Assembly: GCA_947311845.1 (NCBI GenBank)
Contig: CAMZMU010000012.1
Span: forward strand, 1,521,337-1,585,336
Reading direction: 5' to 3'
From: Poa pratensis
Taxonomy: Eukaryota; Streptophyta; Magnoliopsida; Poales; Poaceae
Length of the DNA: 64,000 nucleotides
A program made the position numbers and the translations under genes. This document shows positions 1-11,000 of the stretch, one piece after another. Under the pieces are notes generated by a model. It saw only the letters and a program-made list of their open reading frames with translations, was not told the DNA's origin and did not search any database. How positions within the stretch are numbered: the first letter of the stretch is position 1; each line of letters opens with the position of its first letter.

Positions 1-1877
1 TTGGGATTTCTCTCATCGTATATGAAGGAAATGAGGGCATTCAACGCTCCAACGACGCCATCCTTCAACATCAAGTGGACAACTTCATCATGCTAGAAGA
101 AGAGACACCATCGATCTCTTCCGAAGACTCACCAAGCTTGTTGTGACCATGAGGGAAAATGGAAAGAAGATATGGATGATGAATGGGTCAAAGCCAAGTT
201 CCTCAAGACCATTGTTCCATACAATGAAAATATGGTGATGAATCTCCATGCAGAGCGGACTACAAAACAATGTCTCCCAATGACATATTGGCACAATTCG
301 TCACCTATGATACCTTGAAGGCCACTTCCAAGTCTTCCATCAACCAAATTCGTGGCACGAAGAACTTGCCTTGAAGGCCATGTGGAGAACATCCAAGATA
401 TGAAGAAGCACGTTGTTGATCGTGAAGAAGATTTGGAGGTGAGCTCAATGAGGTTCTTGCTCTTGCCGCCACCAAGTTTGGAACAAGAAGAATTCAAGAG
501 CAACCCTCCCCACCAATGAAAAGAATGTGCTTCAATTGTGGAAAGGACAATCACCTTGTGAAGGATTGCCCTTATGAGAGAAGGGGGATTGGTGGTCAAC
601 TCATTCTAAAGAAGAACAAATACCACCCCAAGCCTACCTTCATCAAGAGATCACCTCAAAAGGCTCTTGTGGCATCCACACAAGAGGAGTACGAGTCCGG
701 TGGCGAGGAGGATAATGACTCAAGTGAAGAAGTAGGAATGGCGGCTCTTGCAATGGGCAACTTCCTCCTTCATTGGCACCCCTCTTCTCCGCCCGAACGA
801 CAACAAGATCTCCAAGCCTATGTGCCTTATGGCCAAGGAAACAAAGGTGATTTCCCCACCTAAAAGTATATCTCCTCTAACCCATCTCTATTGGATTGTG
901 TTGAGGATGTAGGGAAAAATGAGGGTGAGGACAAGATTACCCTCTTTGTGAACAAACTCCAAGGTCCAACCAAGAAAATGGTTGAGGCCTCATGTATCAA
1001 TATGGAGAAGCCAAGAACCTCTTGAGGAAAGGAGTTAGGATTTGTGAGCTCGAAGGGCATGCATGTGATCATGCCGATAAAATTGGTGAGCTAGAAGATC
1101 AACTTGTTGAGGAACAATGTTCCGGAGCAACTTGAGGAGACCAAGCCAAGGATTTATCCAAGGCAAAAGAAACCCGTGAAACCTCTATTCAAGTTGCTAG
1201 TGATCTAAAAATTAAAAATGATGAGCTTGTAGAGAGTCATAACAAACTCTTGAGAGTTTTGAGCAACTTAGGGAAACCCACAAGGTGACCTCAAGTGAGC
1301 TCACCAAGCTCAAGGAGTCATATGCTAAATTACAAGCTCAATACATATGCTAGCTTCACCACTCTCATAATGATAAAGATGCAAATGCTTGTACTCTAAC
1401 CCTTTGTGTCTTAAGCATCTCTTATTGAGGAGAACACTAGGTTGAAGGCCCAACTTGAGAAGGGCTAGCCACTTGTATCCAAGGGGAGAAAACCTCAATG
1501 ATCTTTTGAGCAATCAAAAGGGAGTGGTTGGCAAGGAAGGACTTGGGTTTACACCTAAGTCCAAGAAGGTCAACAAGAACAAAGAAGAAGAAGCCTACTT
1601 CCCCTTCCAAAGATATTATTTTGTGAAGGAGGGGGAGTTGGCAAGACAATGCAACCCATTGTGTGGTATGCCACTAGGGGCAATGCCACTCACAATGACT
1701 TTGCGGAAAATACAACCCTCATATGTTCTTATGAAATCTAGAAATGGTTGTGTTTTTGCTAAATATGTTGGCACTTCATATGGAGATGATTATCACTATG
1801 CTATTTGGGTTCCAAAGACCCTTGTGACTAACAAAAGAGGACCCATTCCAAAATGGGTACCTAAATCAAAGACTTGA
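1..1877 (+). pseudogene. gag region of the SIRE-type element, degraded
   Basis: Gag would form the virus-like particle and bind the element RNA. The clearest mark is a CCHC zinc knuckle near 528-570 (CFNCGKDNHLVKDC), followed by a basic then acidic stretch with repeated Glu and Asp to about 750. Further down, 1455-1877 is open and carries a Lys/Asn-rich linker (around 1550-1610) of the kind that joins gag to protease in this lineage. The frame is broken several times between 870 and 1450. The N-terminal part is beyond the window edge or too decayed to follow. There is no intact start. Confidence 0.6.
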
Positions 1878-1879
1878 TT

Positions 1880-2540
1880 TCTTGTAGGCTTTTCTTCCGG
1901 TGGATCTTCATGGCTCATTGATAGTGGGTGTTCATCTCACATGACCGGAAGCAAAGAAGTAAAGGGCTTATTGAAACAATTACTCATTCTCTCATGTCAC
2001 CGTTGGGAACAATGCAAGACTTAAGGTATTGGGATATGGCAAGGTGATCACTCCGGAGTTATCCATTGAGAAGGTCCTCCTTGTTGAATCCCTTTCATAT
2101 TTTACTTTCCGTTGGTCAATTATGCATGCCGGTTACACCGTTATCTTTAATAAATACCACGTGACCATCCTTTTCACACAATCTCTTAAAGTAGCCTTTG
2201 TTGGATTTCGTGAGAACGGTTTGTATGTGGTCGATTTCTCGAAAGAGACCACTCAAATTGCCACGTGTCTAATGGCTAAATCCGACAAGGGTGGCTTTGG
2301 CATCGCCGGCTAGGCCATGTCGGTATGAGAAATTTACAAACTCTTGTAAAGGGTGGACACGTGGTAGGACTAACCGATGTTAATTTTTCCAAAGATCGTC
2401 CTTGTAGTGCTTGCATAGCCGGAAAGATGCATGAAAAGAATCACCCCAAGAAGACCATTATCTCCACTAAGAGGCCTTTGGAGCTCCTTCATATGGATCT
2501 TTTGGGCCTCCCACATATGATAGTCTTGGTGGCAAGAAAT
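1880..2540 (+). pseudogene. copia protease and GAG-pre-integrase region, degraded
   Basis: An aspartic-protease signature is readable near 1912-1945 (WLIDSGCSSHMTG), the usual copia D-S-G active site. The protease cleaves the polyprotein. After several frame changes the GAG-pre-integrase zinc region appears at about 2300-2500, with a conserved Cys pair (CSACIAGK) and the H-M-D-L-L-G lead-in to integrase. The segments 2029-2313 and 2325-2552 are separate open stretches, so the region cannot be translated continuously. Confidence 0.6.
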
Positions 2541-3124
2541 ATTGTTTGGTGATTGTGGATGATTATTCAAGATATTGTTGGACTTTCTACATCAAGAAGA
2601 AGAGTGAAACTCAAAAGATATTCATTGACTTTGCAACCCTAGTTCAACGCCAATATGACTCCAAGATTTTGGCAATTAGAAGTGACAATGGTACGGAGTT
2701 CAAGAATTACACTATGGATGATTTCCTAAGTGGGGAGGGCATTCAACACCAATATTCCGCTGCATATACTCCCCAACAAAATGGTGTCGCCGAAAGGAAG
2801 AACCGCACTCTTATTGATATGGCAAGAACTATGATGGCCGAATTTCATTCCCCATACAACTTTTGGGCCGAAGCCATCAACACCGCTTGTCACTACTCAA
2901 ACCGGCTCTTCTTCCGTCCTCTCATGGAAAAGACACCATATGAACTCCTCACGGTAAAAAGCCAAATGTATCTTACTTTCGAGTCTTTGGTTGCAAATGC
3001 CATGTTTACATTAAAGGTTGCAAAATTGCTAAATTTGAATCTAGATCTTTTGATGGTATACTTGTTGGATATGCCGCAAAGTCTCATGCTTATAGGGTCT
3101 ACAACATATCCACCGGTGTGTTGA
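2534..3124 (+). pseudogene. copia integrase (rve) domain fragment
   Basis: Integrase inserts the cDNA into chromosomal DNA. One open stretch holds the catalytic core with all three acidic residues of the D-D-E triad in recognisable context: VDDYSRYCW, IRSDNGTEF and PQQNGVAERKNRT. It continues into the FWAEAI region typical of copia. From about 2960 the sequence leaves the family pattern, which indicates a frameshift before the end of the domain. The preceding and following pol parts lie in other frames, so this is a fragment that cannot work alone. Confidence 0.75.
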
Positions 3125-3657
3125 AGAATCTATGAACGTGGAGTTTGTCGAGGATAATGGCTCCCAAGCGGGCATATTGATCATGATGATGTAGGTGATG
3201 ACTCCATCTCAAGCCATAAGAACTATGGGGATTGGAGAACTTATTCCTATTGAAGACCTATTGTGATACTCAAGAAGAAGGAACAAGTTCTACTCAAGTT
3301 GAGCCATCCACCTCAAAGTTGATCAAGAATCATCAAGAACAAGAACATGATATCATCACATGATCAAGAAATGGTCAAGACCCACCCAACTCTAGTGGTG
3401 AACAAGAACATAATGAACCCACAACTCCAAGAACTCCACTTCGGGTTGACCATGAGCAAGATGAAGGCAATGATGAAGATATTTGTGTTGGTGAAACAAT
3501 TGGTCAAGCCATGGAACGCCGGGTCATCCGGCGTGCATCAAAATTGGATATCAACAACACTTCAAAGAAAATATCCTTGGGAGTATCGTAGGGTGTGTCC
3601 ACACGCAATCAATTATCTAACTTTTGTGGTCATGTCTCTTGTTTGTCTAGCTTAGAA

Positions 3658-4700
3658 CCTCTCAAGGTATATGATGCTCTTGAAGATATGGATTGGGTTG
3701 CGGCTATGCATGAAGAGTTGAACAACTTCGAGCGCAACAAAGTATGGTCATTAGTTGAAAGACCCAAAGACACATGCCATAATGTCATTGGAACCAAGTG
3801 GATATTTAAGAACAAGCAAGACTCACATGGTCAAGTCATCCGCAACAAAGCAAGATTGGTTGCACAAGGCTACACCCAAATCGAAGGAGTCGACTACGGT
3901 GAAACCTATGCCCCCGTTGCTAGACTTGAATCCATTCGCTTACTAATTGCTTATGCATCTACTCATAAATTGTTTATATCAAATGGATGTTAAAAGTGCT
4001 TTCTTAAATGGTCCACTAAATGAATTGGTGTATGTTAAACAACCTCCGGGTTTCGAAGACCCTAAATTTCCTAACCACGTCTACTTACTACATAAGGCTC
4101 TTTATGGGCTCAAGCAAGCTCCACGTGCTTGGTATGATCATCTCAAGGAGTTCTTAGTAGACCGTGGCTTTGAAATTGGGGTAATAGATCCCACTCTTTT
4201 TACAAAAAGGGTAAATGGAGATTTTTCGTATGCCAAATATATGTTGATGATATTATCTTTGGTTCCACTAACCATGAATTTAGTGATCAATTCAAGCTAA
4301 TGACCAAGGAATTTGAGATGTCCATGATGGGAAATTGAATTATTTTCTTGGCTTTGAAATCCACCAATTTCGAGAAGGAACATTCTTATGTCAAGCCAAG
4401 TATATTAAGGACATGCTCAAGAAATTTGACATGAACAATGCCAAGCCATATAAGTTTCCCATGGACTCCAAGGCGGATCTTCACTTAGATCCGGATGGTA
4501 AGGAAGTTGATCAAAAGCTTTATCGTTCTATGATTGGATCTTTGCTTTACCTTTGTGCATCTAGACCGGATATTATGTTTAGTGTGGGTATGTGTGCAAG
4601 ATTCCAATCAAGTCCTAGGGAAAGTCATGAAACCGCGGTTAAAAGGATTCTAAGATACTTGATGGATACTCCTAACTTGGTCTTTGGTATCCCCATGGAC
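3658..4700 (+). pseudogene. copia reverse transcriptase (RVT_2), frameshifted
   Basis: The reverse transcriptase copies the element RNA into cDNA. The N-terminal half is readable at 3658-3950 ([25 protein letters not shown]). The middle lies in another frame ([24 protein letters not shown]) from about 3965. The catalytic YVDD region lies near 4235-4260, out of frame with the segment before it. A fourth open piece (4335-4709) has the connection sequence (YLCASRPDIMFSVG). At least three frame changes make it inactive. Confidence 0.75.
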
Positions 4701-4708
4701 AAGCTTTG

Positions 4709-5187
4709 ATCTTGTAGGTTATTCGGATGCGGATTGGGCGGGTTGCAAAATGGATAGAAAATCAACTTCGGGTACTTGCCAATTCCTTGGTAGGTCCCTT
4801 GTGAGTTGGTCTTCCAAGAAGCAAAATTGTGTGGCCTCGTCCTCCACCGAAGCCGAATACATTGCCGCCGGAAGTTGTTGTGCACAATTATTATGGATGA
4901 GGCAAACTTTAAAGGATTATGGTGTCATTTGTGACAAAGTGCCTCTTTTATGTGACAATGAAAGTGCCATCAAAATTGCTCACAATCCGGTTCTTCATGG
5001 GAAGACCAAGCATATTGAGATCCGGTATCATTTTATTCGAGATCATGTTGAGAAGGGTGATATTGCAATCAAGTATGTCAACACCAAGCATCAACTCGCC
5101 GATATGTTCACAAAGCCTCTTGGTGAAGCAAGATTCAAGGAGTTGAGAGGAGAACTTAATGTGGTGGACATAAGCAATTGGATTTAG
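4709..5187 (+). pseudogene. copia RNase H domain, mostly intact
   Basis: This is the C-terminal RNase H of the pol polyprotein, which degrades RNA in the RNA/DNA hybrid. Motifs in order are SDADWAGC, STSGTCQFLG, SWSSKKQ, STEAEYIAA, LLCDNESAI, and the terminal HQLADMFTKPL. It ends with a natural-looking stop at 5185-5187. It is the best-preserved part of this pol gene, but it is out of frame with the upstream RT. Confidence 0.8.
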
Positions 5188-6345
5188 TGGACTTCTTGCA
5201 TACCTACCCATATTAGACATATTCATTTGGTTTGGATGTAGGCATGGACATAGGGGGAGTGTAGCTCAATTCATGAGTCATCACACTCCCCCATTATGCG
5301 CAAATAGACAAATCTTGCATAATTGTCACTTGTGACTAAAATGTGCTTCAAAGATGAGTTGTGATTTTGAGCCCAAGATATATCTTCGCGGCTACAAGTC
5401 ATACATACTCAAACATGGTGGCTACGGCCACCGCCCTCCTCTTTTCTTGAGGAGTTGGTTTTAATTGAATTATTTGGGTATTTTTAGACCTTGCTCTATC
5501 TTTTGAAGAAACTCTTGGATGTTGGGTTTTCCTGTTGTATCTTGCAACTCCAAGTGTTTATTCACACCTACAGTGACTTATCTTAACCTATGATCTCATC
5601 TCATAAGACCATCTGAAATTCCCTGCACAAGTTCAATTTTTCAAAAAAGTATTCAGTTGGTCCAGGTCCCGGTACTACCGAACGCCATGGACCGGTACTA
5701 CCGCACCTGGGAAGTAGCAGTTGCGAAACTGTGAATTTCCCGAGCGGCCGGTACTACCGGGCCCGGCCTCGGTACTACCGGGCGTGCAGTCGACACAAAT
5801 ACGGGGCCGGATCGGGGAAGAGCCATTCTTCCCCAAATCATCTCTCCCCTGTTCGTCGACCTCACCGCCTCTCCTCTGATTCCATCGGGCCGCCGCCGCC
5901 GGTGACCCGCCCTCTGCCATCCCCGGCCGGATCTGCTTCGTGGGAGTTGTTCCCACTCCTCTCCCCTCCGATGGCCTCCGGTACTTGCCCTTTCCATGCT
6001 CTTTTTAGGTCTCTATTTGAAACCCAAGATGTGCTAGGGCAAATCAACGGTAGCTCCACTTTTTGTTGGTTAAATTCGTGGGGGAGACTCCTCTAGGTCT
6101 GGGATAGCTCTAGCTAGTTGCTAGTGTAACCATTTTGTCGATTTGTCTCGGTTTCGTGTTCTTCCCGTGGTCAACGTCCGTCCTGTACCTCGGCCGGTAC
6201 TACCGACGGGATTCCACCGGTACTACCGGAACCTGACAATTTCGACTAATTTCTAAATTAGCAACTAGTTTGTTTTACAAATTCATGAACTTGTGCACTT
6301 ACCCATGTTCCCTCTGCACCTATATATGCTATTTCACAGGTAGCC
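5188..6345 (+). other. spacer between pol and the third ORF, with a GC-rich leader
   Basis: No pol domain is seen here. A purine-rich stretch (catagggggagtg, near 5249) follows pol. At 5663-6230 six copies of a CGGTACTACCG-type motif occur around a GC-rich block at 5800-5980 that contains an ATG at 5970. Near 6330-6340 a pyrimidine-rich stretch ending in CAG looks like a 3' splice site directly before the next coding segment. The simplest reading is a leader plus intron serving the envelope-position ORF, but this is inference. Confidence 0.4.
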
Positions 6346-7753
6346 GTGGTGAAAAAGGGGTTTACGGTCGTAAAGACAAGAGACCTCGGATCATTGAGTC
6401 AAATGAAGATGAAATTGAAGAAGAGTTTGAAGAAGAGTCTAAAGAAGAGATATTGCCTAGAAGATCCACGTCTAGAACTCAAGGCCGTCAGCCCGTCCAA
6501 AAGCAAGCCTCTCCAAAGCCATTCACCAATGAGCAAGTTATGACAAGAAGAGGTTCCCTAGTGTGAGAAACCCTCACTTCCACACCAATGAGCAAGAACG
6601 GGTTTATCAACAAGTCTATTTGGGTTCAACCAATAAACACAAAGTGGTCATTCAACACTCCATTGACATTGAACACATGAAGAAGGACAAGCTTCGATCC
6701 TACTTTGCCGAAGCCCTTTCTATGTGTGAAGAATTTGGTCTCATTTACATTATGACCGTCAATCATCCATACATTGAGTACTATATTCTTCAATTCTATT
6801 CAACCGTCAACTTTGGCAATGACAATGCTTGGACTCTCACATGGATGACCAAAGATACTGTGCTTGAAGCTACAATGAATGATTTTGGGGCTGTTTTGGG
6901 TGGTTATCGTGATGGTGGTCCAAGGTCCCCTTGTGGGTGGAGATGCCACTCAAGAGATGAATCCGGTGGCAAGGAGGTGCTTGCTCCCATTACTATGGAA
7001 GGTGGAATTCCGGGTCAAACCGAGGATCTAATTCAACCTTTTGAGATTCTGCACCGCATCTATCGTGAGTGTCTTGCTCCTCGGATTGGGAATTGGGACC
7101 AAGTGCATTCTTACACTATTGATCTCATGGCTAATTCAAAGGCCAATCAAGGAAAAGGGAGCAAACTTGATGTCATGGATTTCATATATCAAGAGATGTG
7201 GCTGAATGTTATTGACAAAAGAGTCCCTATTTATGCGCCATTTATCATGGCCCTCATCTGTAACAAATGGAGTGACAAGAAAGGTGAGAACCTTTTGACA
7301 GACGGTTTACCCGTGATCAAGCACAATGCCAAGCAACTCCAAAGGAAGGCACACACTCTACCCAAGGACAGAAAGGGCTCCAAAACTACTAGAGGCTCAA
7401 CTAGTGCTCCATCAGGTGCTCCAGATGTTGGGGCTAGTTCTAGTGCTCCACCTCTTGAGGAACCTTCGTGGTTCAAGAAATTTCAAATCAAGGCCAAGAG
7501 GGCTTTTTGCTTCAAGTTGGACATCCAAGAGCGCATGTATGAGGCTCATGTCTATCACAAGAAGGCTACCATGCGTCAGAAAGCAATGATGAGGAAGTTG
7601 GAGATTGCTCACTCTCCCGAGAAACCAAGTGATTTGGTAATCACCCCCAAGGAACAATGGATCTCCAAGCATGGTTACTGGAGTGAAGAGGACGCCCCCG
7701 AGGATGATGATCCGACTCATACCCCTGTCCACCACAGCATGGGTGGAGAGTGA
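6341..7753 (+). pseudogene. envelope-position ORF of the SIRE-type element (function unknown)
   Basis: The first open piece (to about 6566) starts after a splice-acceptor-like CAG and is very acidic (runs of Glu/Asp around 6405-6450), then basic. A frameshift near 6545-6560 moves into a second frame that is open to 7753, about 395 residues. This part has aromatic-rich sequence (residues 40-110), a low-complexity Ser/Ala/Pro linker near residues 270-300, a basic segment and an acidic C-terminus. I see no signal peptide or clear membrane segment, so calling it Env rests on position only. It resembles generic grass retrotransposon proteins I cannot name. Confidence 0.5.
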
Positions 7754-8225
7754 CTCTCCATGGGACGTTTATTAGCATCACGATTCTCCCTTTTTGGCAT
7801 TTCGATGACAAAGGGGGAGAGTGTGTTCTAGTAGGACTTATCGAGGGGATTTGCATGGGAGGGACACAAGCTTGCTCTTGCTTTGATTCTTTACCGCTTG
7901 TGTTCCATCTTATTTGGTTTATGAACTTCATTGCGCATGGTGTAAGACATGCATGAACCTATGTGCTTAAGACTATGTGGTGCTATGTAATAGACTTATT
8001 TAGCTATCTATCATTGGTTATGTCTTACACGTTTGGCAAGTTATTTTTCATATGCCTATTTAGTTAAACTTGTTAGGTTTGTAAAATATAAGGGGTGCAC
8101 ATCCCACATGAATATGGTGTGTTTTGCATTCAAACGCAAATTACAAATAATGCACACATTCAGGGGGAGCCCGCTTGTCTTTTGCAAATCTTTTGTCGCT
8201 AAACATTGTGTTGTCATCAAATACC

Positions 8226-8239
8226 AAAAAGGGGGAGAT
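8226..8239 (+). other. polypurine tract of the SIRE-type element
   Basis: The run aaaaagggggagat directly precedes the 3' LTR and is the expected priming site for plus-strand cDNA. A similar purine run (aaagggggagag) occurs at about 7810, the second such tract after pol. Confidence 0.75.
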
Positions 8240-9681
8240 TGAAAGGACATTTCTATCCCTATATGTTTTGATGTTTGTTGACAACACAATAAGCGGACTA
8301 ATTGTGTGCTAAAAGATTTATAGGTTCATCTTATATATTCACACATGATGGTGGAATTTCTCCTCTACAAGCGTCAAGCGAGAAGTTGTAGTTTTCCTAG
8401 GTTTTACCTTATAGGAAAACCGTACTATCAAGAGGGGGATCCGTTGTGGAGGTTTGGGCGGAATCAATCTTGTTTACACATTTTGCACAAACCAAATATG
8501 CACACCACAGCCATCCCATTCCCTGAAAAATGGTGTGTTTGGCACATTTTCCTGGCTCCGGTAGTACCGGATGAAATGGCCCGGTAGTACTGAGCTCGCT
8601 CGGTAGTACCGGACTTGGTACCGAGCCAGGTACCGGCGAACACCAAAATGCTACTGGACTCGGGGTAATTCCTAAGCGGTAGTACCGGAAAATTTCCGGT
8701 AGTACCGATCCCGTGCTTTCCGGTAGTACCGGTGGAAACTCCGGTAGTACCGGGCGCTCGCGTCGCCTGGTCAAAATGTATGTTGACTGCTGCTTTCTGC
8801 CATTCGGTAGTACCGGGCCTTTTGGCCGGTAGTACCGCGCATCTGCAGAAAACTGGCTAACGGCCATTTTTGGTGGAGACATATAAATACTAGTCTTCTT
8901 CTCCAAAGAAGCTAGGCTTTGAAAATCTCTCTCCACCATTGTTGCAAAGCTTCAACCTCCAAGATCTCCCACTCCATCGGTCCAAACACCTTCATACTTT
9001 GAGGAGTGACGGAGGAGGTCTTGATCTACACTTCCACCAAAGCAATTTCGATTCCCCCCACTAATCCCGAGCGGATCTTGTTACCTCTTGGGTTCGTTGA
9101 ACCCTAGACGGAAGTTGTGTTCTTCGTGGCTTTGGGAGCCACGGGGAAAAGCCAAGAGCCTCCAATTGAGTTGTGGATGCGTGCCTTGGCCTTGTGATTC
9201 TTGTGAATTTGGGAGCCGCGGGAATTCGGTGGGAGCCTCCAATTCGGTTGTGGAGTGTGCCTCATCCTTGTAAAGGTTTGTTGCCGACCTCGAGGGCATC
9301 ATATAGTGACTTGTGGAACTCCTCATTGGAGGATAACACGAGGGAGATACGGTGTGCCATATCAAGGCTATTCAGGGCTCAATTGTGACCCCGCACCGCT
9401 CCAACGAAGACGTAACTTCCATTGGGAAGTGAACTTCGGGAATCATCTCCGCGTCACCGTGTGGTTATCTCTTAACCTTCCTTTACTTGTATTGCTAGCT
9501 TATCTTGTTTAGAATATCTTGCTAGCTTGTTTATTGCTCATCATATAGGATTGTTCACCTAGTTGCATATCTAGAGAACTTATATTTGAGCAATTCCCCA
9601 ATTTGATTAAAAGAAAAAGAAAATTTGTAGTTGCATATTCACCCCCCCCCCCCCTCCTAGTTAACCTACTCGATCCTTTCA
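8240..9681 (+). repeat. 3' LTR of the SIRE-type element
   Basis: The LTR begins TGAAAGGA and ends TCCTTTCA, an exact 8-bp inverted terminal repeat, giving 1442 bp. A polypurine tract precedes it and helicase coding sequence follows it. Inside are nine GGTAGTACC-type motifs (8548-8835), a TATA-like stretch near 8881 (acatataaatac), and a 14-base C run near 9642. The five bases after the LTR (GGACT) should match the five before the missing 5' LTR. Confidence 0.88.
8545..8840 (+). repeat. cluster of CCGGTAGTACCGG-type motifs in the LTR
   Basis: About nine near-copies of the partly palindromic motif CGGTAGTACCG are spread irregularly over 300 bp in the U3 part of the LTR, upstream of the TATA-like sequence. 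Their position suggests promoter elements, but no binding factor can be named from the sequence. Confidence 0.75.
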
Positions 9682-9682
9682 G

Positions 9683-10541
9683 GACTTCAAGCAGGAGCTT
9701 CCGGAAGTTAGGAAGGGGTCACGGGGTCCAATCGACACGGCCCTGAGGATTTCAAACATGTGGAAAGGCATGCACAAACTAAGTCGTCACCAACATGAGG
9801 CACACAACGACTGGTGGTTCATGGTTTACTTACTGAGTGTAGGTAATGGTACAAAGGAAATTGACGAGGAAGGCAACTTCCGTCTCCTCGAAGATATATG
9901 TGTGCCATCTATGGGCGATGTGGTTGATATAGAGAACCTGATCAACCATATGTTTCTCGCCCTAGACCACAACATGGCCTATCCGGATTACATGATTTCT
10001 CGAGCGATCTTATCCACCTAAAACGATAACGTTGGTGGAATAGACACACATATAATTAAATGCTTTCATGGCGAGGTGCAGAGGATGATGCACACGGCTA
10101 CTACCCTCCAGAGTTTATGAACTTGCTAACTCCTAATGGGTTCCCCTATATACCCTTAAACTGAAGATAAACTGACATCTTATATAGTTGAGAAACATTG
10201 ACCTAGCTAACGGATTGTGTAATGGCACAAAGCTTGTGCTACGTGGGTTACGGAGGAATGACATCGACGTGAAGGTCGTGTTCACGCTGGGTGGAGGGTG
10301 TTTCTTCCTCAAATACCCCTTTGTCCCTCTCACGACGACATTTCCCGCTTTCAAATTCAAGAGGAAGCAGTTCTCAGTAAGACTTAGCTTTGACAAGACA
10401 ATTAACAAGGCGCAAGGGCAGACCATCCCCTTGTCAGTGTATTCCTATCAAACCGGGTATTCTCTAATGGTCAGCTCTACGTCGCGTTGTCCCGAGCCAC
10501 CGCAAAGAGCAACATCAAGATTCTCGCCATCAAGCACAATT
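9683..10541 (+). pseudogene. Helitron PIF1-like helicase, C-terminal fragment
   Basis: The helicase unwinds DNA during rolling-circle transposition. The first 339 bp are open and start with DFKQELPEVRKGSRGPID, the helicase segment that follows the DEAD-type box. The fragment includes the YPDYMISRAIL segment. A stop at 10019-10021 and frame changes follow. The C-terminal domain is readable: LRNIDLANGLCNGT, TINKAQGQTIP, and in another frame GQLYVALSRAT with a stop near 10541. The N-terminal half is missing because the SIRE-type element inserted exactly at its start here. It is not functional. Confidence 0.82.
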
Positions 10542-10737
10542 GAAAGGAGTGGACCAAGAATTCAAAGTAGCAAACAAGATCTGATTCCTTAGTAACGACC
10601 ACGGAATATAGTCTACAAAGAAGTACTTAATGCTTGATGTCGATGAACAAAATTAGAGCAGCTTTCTTGATGATTATTATATATGTCATGTTAGTGGCGT
10701 ATTTCAAAAATGTAATAGTAGCAAACAGATTTGATAT

Positions 10738-10972
10738 GCATTTGAAATACTACAATGGTTGCCATATGTAATGGTTGTAGACCATCTTTGATATATACTG
10801 GTATTTCATGTTTACTCGTGAGACATAAGACGACAGATAAAACTTAATAGGCCGTGGAAAAGCATTTGAAATACTACGGTTGACATATGTAATGGTTGCA
10901 AACTATCTTTTCTATATACGTGTATTTCATGTTTACTCGTGAGACATAAGACGATAGATAAAACTTAATAGG
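10738..10972 (+). repeat. tandem duplication of about 121 bp near the Helitron end
   Basis: Two diverged copies of a 110-120 bp unit stand side by side (10738-10851 and 10859-10972). Both run from catttgaaatactac through gtgagacataagacga to aaacttaatagg. The second is followed by the presumed terminal GGCGGTGGCAAC and the first by a similar GGCCGTGGAAAA, so the terminal region may have been duplicated. Confidence 0.75.
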
Positions 10973-11000
10973 CGGTGGCAACACACGGGCATTCAACTAG

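Larger units (their letters stand above)
1..9681 (+). mobile_element. SIRE/Maximus-lineage Ty1-copia retrotransposon, 3' part
   Basis: The domains run in copia order: gag zinc knuckle, protease, integrase, reverse transcriptase, RNase H. They are followed by an extra ORF in the envelope position, a purine-rich tract and a long LTR. A third ORF after pol and LTRs above 1 kb are known traits of the SIRE/Maximus lineage. The 5' LTR and primer site lie left of the window. Many stops and frameshifts show that the copy is dead. The LTR ends abruptly inside a Helitron helicase reading frame, so the element is an insertion. The family name is inference. Confidence 0.85.
9682..11000 (+). mobile_element. 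Helitron, 3' part
   Basis: It contains helicase coding sequence of Helitron type followed by about 450 bp of non-coding DNA. The end is a GGCAACACACGGGC-like stretch and then ATTCAACTAG, directly followed by T. Plant Helitrons end in a short hairpin and CTRR and insert between A and T, so the CTAG at 10997-11000 followed by T fits a terminus. The hairpin is weak (GTG-GCAA-CAC), probably decayed. The 5' part was separated by the copia insertion and lies outside the window. Confidence 0.6.

Noticed and set aside
5731..6096. 121-residue frame in the spacer of the SIRE-type element
   Set aside because: It is low-complexity, Pro/Ser-rich and made by the GC-rich leader and repeat motif; no independent support.
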